Shown: positions 56,295-64,000 of the stretch, in pieces | Layout of the letters: every line of letters begins with the position of its first letter | Position numbering within the stretch: position 1 is the stretch's first letter | Assembly (NCBI GenBank): GCA_019426215.1 | Contig: CM033393.1 | Coordinates: 22,136,591 to 22,200,590 of the forward strand | Direction: 5' to 3' | Length of the DNA: 64,000 bases | DNA from: Buddleja alternifolia | Lineage: Eukaryota > Streptophyta > Magnoliopsida > Lamiales > Scrophulariaceae | Notes under the pieces: generated by a model | Database searches by the model: none | Told to the model about the DNA's origin: nothing | What the model saw: only the letters and a program-made list of their open reading frames with translations | Program-made: the position numbers and the translations under genes

Positions 56295-56308
56295 CCGCTC
56301 TGATACCA
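56295..56308 (-). other. Primer binding site of element J (minus)
   Basis: CCGCTCTGATACCA on the plus strand, TGGTATCAGAGCGG on the minus strand, identical to the PBS of A and with the same two-base spacer to the LTR. Confidence 0.9.
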
Positions 56309-56310
56309 CT

Positions 56311-57800
56311 TGATGGTCCCAAGTGGCATACGAAAGGTTCTAGAATGGGGGGGGGGGGGGTTAAATAGACCCTAAAGTCTTTTTCGACTTAAAATTTTTT
56401 CGTATTGCTTTGAAAAATTGGAACGCTTGGAAAGCTTAGCGCTAGGTCAGGCGCTTAAGAATAGATAACTTAGACTTAGTGATTTCAACGATTACCAAAG
56501 TAGGGTAATGTTTTAATTGCTTAATCAGGGTTAGCACAGCGAAAATGATTTTAAAGCTTAGCGTTCTCTTGAACTTATATTAGTCGCTTAACTATTTTAA
56601 ATACTATGTCAAGATATAATATGCAAATGTAAAGTAAAATAGTAAAACTGTAAATAACACAAGATATTGTAAGGTTAACTGGGTGATGTAATACAAGCTA
56701 CGTCCTTCTTCTCTAATGCACTTAGAGGAATTCACTAGATTGATTATCGAAGAGTCACACAGAGACTTCTACAAAATAGATGAAAGGGAAGACGATCTTG
56801 AGCTCCTTGATCACACCGACTTCAGCTCCAGTAGAGACCTTCTTCAACAAGCTTCTTCTACACAAAAGTACTACTTGTGAATCAACAATCTTTCTCACTT
56901 AGATGAAAGGTGTTGAGGGTTTTGTCATGGGCTTGTTTGATGTTGGGAAGTTCAAACAACTTGGGATATCTCAATAGGAATCTAGGGTTCTTCTTCTGAA
57001 GATGTTTGAGATATCTATGACTATCTTTTGAATGTATTATGAAAAGCTTGAATGATCTTGGCTATGGAGTATGTAAGCTTTTCTCTCAAGTAATTTCAGC
57101 AAAGTATTGACCTTTTTCTTGTGTATGTATATGTCTCTTTTTTTTAAGGTTTTTTATAGGGTTTCTTGGGATTTGTCTGTTGGACACATGTAAGCGCGTG
57201 TACCTCACACAGCGCGTTAAACAGTCCCTTTCTGACATTCCTGAAATTCTGCTGGTTCCGATTAGACATGAGCAGGTTTTGAACTCTAATTTCTGACAGT
57301 CTAGTCAAATGGTGGCTTGTCCACAAGTCATAATAGCTTATCACATTTAATGCACTTATCAGGCATTTAATGCATTTGAATTTATTTCCCGTTGGAAATA
57401 AAATGTCGGTTGATGATTGCATTTAAGTCCTTCATAACTTGAGAATTTATTTCAGGTGAATCTGATCCTTGACCGTTTGAGTGCTTTGAGCGCTTGATTC
57501 AACAACCCTGAAATAGACCTTTAGCTTCAGACGCTAAGAACTAATTTTCATCTTCACTTGACTTCAGACGGTGATCTTCAACTTCATCTCTAATAGACTC
57601 ACCTAGAATTCTACTAGCGACTTGGTATCCAACACTTAGTCTAAAATCTACGAAGATAAAAATTACAAGCCTAACAAAATTACAAATTTTCAAAGGCTTA
57701 TACAATAGTTCTATGAAAACATAAACTTACATTCTTTTGGGGTCTAACATAAAATCCTATCTTGTCATCATCAAAACATCTAACATGAAATTTCCTAACA
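56311..57800 (-). repeat. Element J 5' LTR (complete)
   Basis: 1490 bp, minus strand TGTTAGGAAATTTCATG to ...GGGACCATCA. Matches the 3' LTR start of A at 15861 and the 5' LTR of A at 1-993. A minus-strand CCTATAAAAAACC box near 57146-57158 is a probable TATA box. The G run at about 56348-56361 is the counterpart of A's C run. Confidence 0.9.
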
Positions 57801-57937
57801 GGCTCAATAGGTTGGGTCAAGACATAGTCAAGGCCTTCAGATTGCAACACAATCTTAAGGTTGCAGTACCAGTTAGGGAAGTTCCGGCCATTGAGCTTAT
57901 TAGTTTCAAGGATTACTAAGAGTGGAGTTTTAGCCAT
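57801..57937 (-). pseudogene. Element H gag, start only
   Basis: About 46 codons from M-A-K-T-P-L-L: copia gag start L-N-G-R-N-F-P-N-W-Y, L-Q-S-E-G-L-D-Y-V-L. It stops at the insertion point of J. An upstream in-frame ATG at 57979 is possible. The remainder of gag and pol of H is missing from the window. Confidence 0.7.
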
Positions 57938-60349
57938 TTGACTGTTACTTTGCGAAAACCAAAAAATATTAGCATTCAATCATAGATTATATCCACATGA
58001 TATTATGGAAATTTTAACTTCACGTGTGGTCCCACTGCTTTTCGAATTCCATCACCCCACTGACAAAAGACGGGAAATGTAACAATTTTTAGTGGGCTCG
58101 AGCGTTAAATGTCCATACCTCATTCCACGACTCGTGAGACAATGGGTGGTAACATTTGATCAGGCACGCCGGCCCAATCCACCTCCAGGTGGTTCTCGAG
58201 ATGTTTGCCTCACATTTTATGTACGTCCCGAGAAAATGATGCAACCGTACACTAGTCCGCGTTTAAGTCTGACCCATCAAATTCTCACAGAATAATAGTA
58301 GCCAGGTGGTCTCACGACTCATAGACGACTCCTTAGCGAACCCGAAACCCATGTGCTCTTCTAATATAACCTCCAGGTTATATAGAATGCTTAAATACGA
58401 GATTAGTACACTTAATCTTTCCAGCATTCCACGACTCGTGAGACAATGATGACAACCCTCATGCTATTCTATCTCACATTTTGTGATGGAAGGCATTGGA
58501 CCTAATCAAGAGCTTCTGGGCTCCCAATTTCTCCATTTATGGACTTAATATTTTAACATGGGGTTTTTCACATACAAGGTCTCACCATTTTCAGTTATTT
58601 ATCTTTCTTAGGTGATCATGCAACGCAGCACATCATATATAAGATATAAGCGATAAACAACAATAAGCATGCTATACATAAAGTAGTAAATGTGATCCTA
58701 GTCAAGCCATTCCTAAAACACCCCAAGCCATCAAGGTGTCGACCAATCTAATCTACCCGGATCCTATACTAAGGTCTTCACAGCTCCTCGAGCTTGAACG
58801 TCTCCAACTTCGTCTTCAAGATGTCTTCATCTCCGTCTTCAAATTACAACAATTCAAGAGAAAAGAAAACCTTAACCTCTCATCTACAAAAAATGAAAAC
58901 ATGGCACGCAGGCCTCAAATTAAAATTACTAGTCTATGCCTCGACCCGGATTACCATATAATCACATAATACATACTCGCATCATGCTTTCATAAACATA
59001 AATTTACCAACTTTAATTAAGGATAATCTAATTAAATTAGTGTACCAATTAATTATCTTCTAAAAACAAATTTCAAAATATCCCATGGAAAATTACAATT
59101 CTTCATTAATCCGAAAATTAATTCAATTTTTCAAAACTCTAATATTATTCAATTCTAGGAATTAATTAATATCATATTAATTTTTCAAGAACTAAATAAT
59201 AAATACACGTTTTGAAAAACCAATGAAAAAGTCCACTTTTCCATATAATCCGAAAAAGCTCAATTTCAAAAATCATTTATTTTATTCAATTTCCAAAGCC
59301 CATAAATACCAATTTTATCTCATACTTGAAATTCAAACAAAATTCACAATCTTTGAAAAGCCATGAAGAAACCCACTCTTCATTTAATCACAAATGCCCC
59401 CAATTTCAAAAATCTAATTTCATTTTAATATCAAAAGTTAATAAAATACCAATTTTATCTCATCCTGTGAAAATTCAAGTGAAAACCCATTTTTTGAAAA
59501 GTCTTGAAGAAATCCATTTATTCAAAGGGGCCAATTTCAAAAATTTAATTTTATTCTAATTTCGAAAGTAAAAAAAAGACCAATTTTTTTCGTCCTTTCA
59601 AAATTTAAATAAAAGAATCATATTTTCAAAAATCCATGAAGAAGCCCTTTTCCAAAAACTCAATTTTATTTTAATTTCGAAAGTTAATAAAATACCGATT
59701 TTATTTCGTCCTTTCAAAATATAAATAAAAGCCCATGTTTTTTAAAAGTCTATTTTTAGGTCCAAGCCCAAAACTATATCTAATTGCATTTTAAACCCAA
59801 ATCATAAAATTACAAAATAGCCCCACAGGGCCAAATTGCAATTTACAAAAACTCGGGAAAACCCTAGGATTCCTATCTGCGGTGGCCCGTTTTTAGTTCA
59901 CGAGGCAGCCACGCGCTGCCCCTGTTCTTCACACGCTATCGCGTAGGGTGGTGCTACCCAAGCGCTGGCCGTTATGGCCATCGATGAACAGCAGCCGCTG
60001 TTTACCACGACGAACAGCCGCCGTCCTTTGATGGTGGCGGATCCGAGTGTACATGCAACAGGGCATGAGTGTAGTCGCGGGACCAAGCCCATTCGATTCA
60101 CTACCTTATACGGACGGTTCGTTCTTCGATTTCTTGAACCAAAAACGCAACAATCCAAGTTTTACCAAAAACGCAATTTCTCAAATTTCGAAAAATCCAT
60201 TTTTTAGATCCAAATCAATTTTCAAATTTAAATGATTTTAATCGGTCCAAAAATAAAATCAAAAAATCCAATCTATATTACATGCCATAAAACAAATTTA
60301 AAGCACATGAACATAAACACAGACAAAGAATCAGAGCCATGTCAAAACC
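57938..60349 (-). other. Long leader of element H
   Basis: About 2.4 kb between PBS and gag without a convincing ORF. 59210-59760 is built of about four degenerate repeats of 130-140 bp, each with a GAAGAAAYCCA-like and an AATTTYRAAA-like part. 59878-60060 is a GC-rich island at a position similar to that in element G. Repeated CATTCCACGACTCGTGAGAC words lie near 58121 and 58426. Confidence 0.55.
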
Positions 60350-60365
60350 TTGGCTCTGATACCAC
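60350..60365 (-). other. Primer binding site of element H (minus)
   Basis: TTGGCTCTGATACCA on the plus strand (TGGTATCAGAGCCAA on the minus), directly beside the LTR end that reads TGTAGGGATC on the plus strand. Same type as in G. Confidence 0.85.
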
Positions 60366-60366
60366 T

Positions 60367-60894
60367 GTAGGGATCGCTAGAGCCCCGGGGTGTTGGCGCA
60401 GCGAAAAAATATGGATTTCAACAAAAGCCTGGCATCCCCAAATTAGGGCTAGGTCGACATGGTACCATCGGATTAAAAAACTAACTATCAAAGTGAGTTT
60501 TCACGTGTTTACCTCTTGAAGAACTTAATCAACAACGTCTTTTGAAGCAACTCCCTTCTACATCTCTCTGGATGGATTACCCCAAGTATTGCGCCTCTAA
60601 GTTTATCCACACCTTAGTTCGTGCCCTCGATTATCTCCACCAGTGCTAGCAAAGAGAATGTCGAATTTTGGCTCGTGAGAAATGGGTAGGAATATATTTT
60701 GGTGTTCTTCGTACTCAACACAAGTTGGAAGAATTAACTTGTAAAAGAGGTGGAAGAGAATAGATGGAGAGAAAGAATTCCACAAACTCTAATTCTTGTT
60801 AGGTTAGTTAAACTAACAATATAATAACACATATATATAGTAGTAGAGTAACAAATTGGTCAACTCCAACCCACACACACGCCTCTTAGGCGTG

Positions 60895-60936
<42 letters not shown>

Positions 60937-61332
60937 TTAACTAATTAGCACATGCTAATTAATTAATTCTAGTAATAGATATTAATATATATATATATAT
61001 GCATAGTATATAAGGTTATAAACCTTAATAACAAGTACACATTCAAACGTGTATTTATGCATATATATATATATATTTAATATGTATATCTTATAATATA
61101 TTTGGTAGGATCTATTCTAATTAATTTGATGACTAATTGATATGAAAAGATCTTATAAATATAATAGGATAAATCTTGTGGATTTGATAAGATCTATTTA
61201 ATTACTTGACTAATTATATGGAAAGATCTTATATATTTGGGAAGGATCTCAAATATTTGGAAAGATCTTGTTTGTTAATTGGTGAACCTAATTAACTAAG
61301 GAAGAGAATGAAGAAAGAAGGAAACTCAAATA

Positions 61333-61363
<31 letters not shown>

Positions 61364-62015
61364 TCAAGGAAATTCAAATAATATAATATATATATATATA
61401 TATATTCATTCTCTTCCTTAGTTAATTAGATCCACCAATTAACAAACAACATCTTTCCATATATTTGAGATCCTTCCCAAATAAATAAGATCTTTCCATA
61501 TAATTAGTCAAGTATAGATCTCATCAAATCCACAATATCTATCCTAATATATTTATAAGATCTTTCCATATCAATTAGTCATTTAATTAATTAGAATAGA
61601 TGTTACCAAATATATTATAAGATATACATATTAAATATATATATATATATATGTATAGACTTAGTGAACAAGATAAAATCCTCACCAAATCCACACGCCC
61701 ATACGTGTATATATATATATATATATTATTTTCTCTTTCACATATTAATTAATTAGTCCACTAATTAATTAACTAGTTCCCAATTTAAATTTCAATATGA
61801 AATTATAAAACTATTATTAATCAAGACCACTTAAATAATATATTCTTTTTTCTTAATTAATTAATTCCAATTAATTAATCTCTCCATTAATTCACAAAGA
61901 ATTAACTGGCCAATAGGTACTATACTAAGTTAAGTGTGTGGCCCCTTAAGCTCATTAACAAGCTAGAAATAAGTGCTCTCATAGGCTAGATTAATAATTC
62001 TCAATAATTAACTAG
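60367..62015 (-). repeat. Element H 5' LTR, inner part, with a large inverted repeat
   Basis: Aligns to the 3' LTR (39188 onward) over GCAGCG, the CCCCAAATTAGGG block, and the end part near ATTAACTGGCCAATAGGTAC. It contains TA microsatellites (about 60897-60930, 61336-61364) and an inverted duplication (about 61060-61360 against 61405-61652). It is broken at 62015 by element L, so its outer part lies beyond the window. Confidence 0.75.
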
Positions 62016-63781
62016 TGTTAGGATTATGCCCTTTATGCCATAGAGGAATTAGATTATTAGGGCATTACATTTATGTTGTACAAACTCATATTCATCAAGA
62101 AAGGCATAGTTTTCGTTCATATCAATCTTGATGACATTAATATAAGTATTGAACAAATAAGTCTAAGATAATCAAGAGGGAGCTTCTACTCCTCAATGGT
62201 CTGAGGAGATGGACACTAGAAGTATCAGTTCCTTGTTTGCTCAAACCAGAGTTCGCAAGTCGACGAGTCTTAACTGGGCATTAAAACCAGATTTGTGTGA
62301 CGCAAGCTTTGATAAGGAGTGTCAGTCAGTCACTTTGGATGGTGGGAGCTTGGTAATAGATATGTCAATAGAATTGACATATTCGAACACGGCTCACCAT
62401 AAGTCAATCACATGGGCATTTACTCTTGGATAGTCAATGATTGAATAGCTGATCGCGGTAGTGTGCGTGACTTAGACCCGAGGATTCACGAAGATTGGAC
62501 TTGTGACACAGAATGAGTTATTAGAGTAGTTAGATCCATTTCACCCTTTAGTGGGATCAACCTCAAAATGCGGTTTAGAAGGACAAGTGACTGTTCGGTG
62601 ATTGTCAATAGGGGATTCACTTTCTCAGGTGGTAACGAGTTAATTGTGCGATCATAGGTAAATAAAATTAGAAGTCTTTGGCCAAAGCAGGAGAACTAAC
62701 TTATGTATAGTACATAAGGGTAGTTCAGTAATTTCATCTTACTATGATTCCCTAAAAGCACAACATCGAGTCCTGTGAGTTAGACATATTCCATGATTCT
62801 CACTTGATCGGGATGTTACAGTGAAGGGCTTATACTCACATGGTATCTGTGATCTAAAAGTTCGTATTGATCCATTCATTTTAATTGAATTTCAATGTGA
62901 GTCCACGTGACTGGTTTTAGTGACACTGACATCCTTGGTTCCTCCCAATGCCAATTGAAATGAATCTAGAGAGTCGCGCTTAAAAGGAATTGAGCAAAGA
63001 GAATTATTTCGTTGTCAAATAAATAAAATACGTAATTTGCTATTTAATAGAAAATTAATTTATTTGATTAATTGGATTAATGGAAATAAATTAATAATAA
63101 ATAATTTGATGTATTTATTATGACCACATTAATTTATTTGATTAATTAGATTAATGGAAATAAATTAATTGCAATAAATAAATAGACTTATTGATTATAC
63201 TCACCCTTTTATTAAATAATTAGATTATTTAATATGGAGGAATATTAATTAGTATTATATTTTAATTGGACTAAAATATATTGGACCTAATTAATTGGAC
63301 TAAGTTGAAAGTCAACTTAGCCCAATAATAATAAGGTGAGGCGTGTGTGGCGTTTTTAGAGGAGTTGGATGGGCTCAAGGAATTAGTTAATTCCAAGCCC
63401 ATCACTCATAAATACCTATATCACTAATTTGGTCAAAATCTAACTCTCACAATTAGATTTGACAGCAAAGAAAAAAGAGAAAAATATTCTCTCCTTCCCT
63501 AGTGAAGCCATCGGCCATTGTAGGTCTAAAGGTGGAGGATTTTTTTCGAAGTTCGTTCCGGCGTGATATCTAGAGGGAAGGGTTTGGAATTGCTGCAATC
63601 CGGAAGATCAAGAATTTCATCAAGATCAAAAGGTTAGTAAAAAGGATGAAATTAGATTTCATCTTCATGCTTAATTTTCGAAAATAACATGGAAAAATTA
63701 TTAAAATATAAAAGTGATCCAATTGTGAATCCGGATATATTTTTATCGTTTCCGCTGCGCATGAATACAGGATTCACAACA
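62016..63781 (+). repeat. Element L: copia 5' LTR
   Basis: 1766 bp from TGTTAGGATTATGCCC to ...GGATTCACAACA, followed by a PBS, so this is the 5' LTR of a plus-strand element that continues out of the window. The left duplication would be ACTAG (62011-62015). It shares conserved blocks with I, G and D. A TATA-like CATAAATACC lies near 63406-63416. The 74-codon frame at 62209 is part of the LTR. Confidence 0.85.
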
Positions 63782-63782
63782 A

Positions 63783-63795
63783 TGGTATCAGAGCC
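63783..63795 (+). other. Primer binding site of element L
   Basis: TGGTATCAGAGCC one base after the LTR; tRNA-iMet type. The remaining 205 bp to the window end are untranslated leader with no gene visible. Confidence 0.9.
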
Positions 63796-64000
63796 AACTT
63801 TTGGCTTTTAATGATTTTTGATATGAATATGTTGGATTTCATGTTTGTGATGAAAAATTAATTGGATTAATATTTTTCATGGTTAGATTTATTTTTGAAA
63901 GTTAAATCTAAACCAATAAATTTGATTATGTAATTTATGTTTTGAATATGAATTAATTTTTGTATTGGATATGAATATGTGATAAAAAATATGATTGGAT

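Larger units (their letters stand above)
44190..57800 (-). mobile_element. Element J: Sirevirus-like copia element (minus), second copy type
   Basis: Minus strand: complete 5' LTR, PBS, nearly full gag, protease/integrase, RT, RNase H, spacer, and the extra ORF with two intron-like segments. It aligns with element A all along and is more complete, lacking A's gag and integrase deletions. Its end is lost: homology to A stops at about 44190, inside the last part of the extra ORF, so PPT and 3' LTR are gone. It interrupts the gag of H at 57800/57801. Confidence 0.85.
39188..62015 (-). mobile_element. Element H: large minus-strand copia element (runs past the window)
   Basis: Assembled from pieces: 3' LTR 39188-43185 (interrupted by I), PPT and eroded RNase H end 43186-44190, then element J, then gag start 57801-57937, leader, PBS 60350-60365 and 5' LTR from 60367. 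The 5' LTR is broken at 62015 by element L, so its end and the TSD are outside. The two LTRs share start-type and internal blocks. Most of pol is missing between the RNase H end and gag. Confidence 0.7.

Noticed and set aside
60897..60932. TA microsatellites (also near 27605, 30505, 40190, 61336, 61380)
   Set aside because: Simple repeats common in AT-rich plant LTRs; noted only as landmarks, except where they form the centre of the inverted repeat.

Overview
The window is a block of nested plant retrotransposons around one ordinary host gene. It points to a seed plant, probably a eudicot. The DNA is AT-rich and has no bacterial-style gene packing. It holds Ty1/copia and Ty3/gypsy LTR elements primed by tRNA-iMet or tRNA-Asp type sites, plant-type MITEs, and a spliced UPF0548/DUF1990 gene. 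I saw no rRNA, tRNA, CRISPR or organelle-like segment. Species cannot be named from this sequence. For convenience the elements are called A to L.

Layout. (1) 1-16160: element A, a plus-strand Sirevirus-like copia element (partial 5' LTR, PBS, eroded gag-pol, a large extra ORF downstream of pol, PPT, truncated 3' LTR). Element B, a non-autonomous Athila-like gypsy element with two LTRs and TSD AATTC, is inserted in its extra ORF at 7396-13443. (2) 16160-21990: a long minus-oriented LTR of a Tekay/Del-like element (C) next to a truncated copia LTR (D). (3) 21991-29389: host-like DNA with two MITEs, one hAT-like element and the UPF0548 gene (minus strand, exons 24851-26597). (4) 29390-39187: element E, a Tat-type gypsy 5' LTR and gag, hit in turn by a hAT-type element (29928-30628), a solo LTR (F, 31116-33257) and a gag-only copia element (G, 33697-39028). 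Each insertion has a target-site duplication and the gag coding resumes after each one. (5) 39188 to beyond 62015: element H, a minus-strand copia element. Its 3' LTR carries solo LTR I and its body was invaded by element J (44190-57800), a second Sirevirus-like copy related to A. J itself contains an LTR-like insert (K, 44821-46326). H's 5' LTR (from 60367) contains a several-hundred-bp inverted repeat and is entered at 62016 by the 5' LTR of another copia element (L), which runs out of the window.

Most interesting. Elements A and J carry the same extra gene after pol. In J this gene has two intron-like segments (78 and 80 bp, canonical GT...AG) that are exactly missing from A. Both copies also conserve a TATA-box-like block about 130 bp upstream of the extra ATG. 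Taken together the extra gene looks like a host-style cassette with its own promoter and introns, riding in a copia element, and A looks like a copy made through spliced RNA. All gag-pol genes here are broken, so activity today is unlikely.
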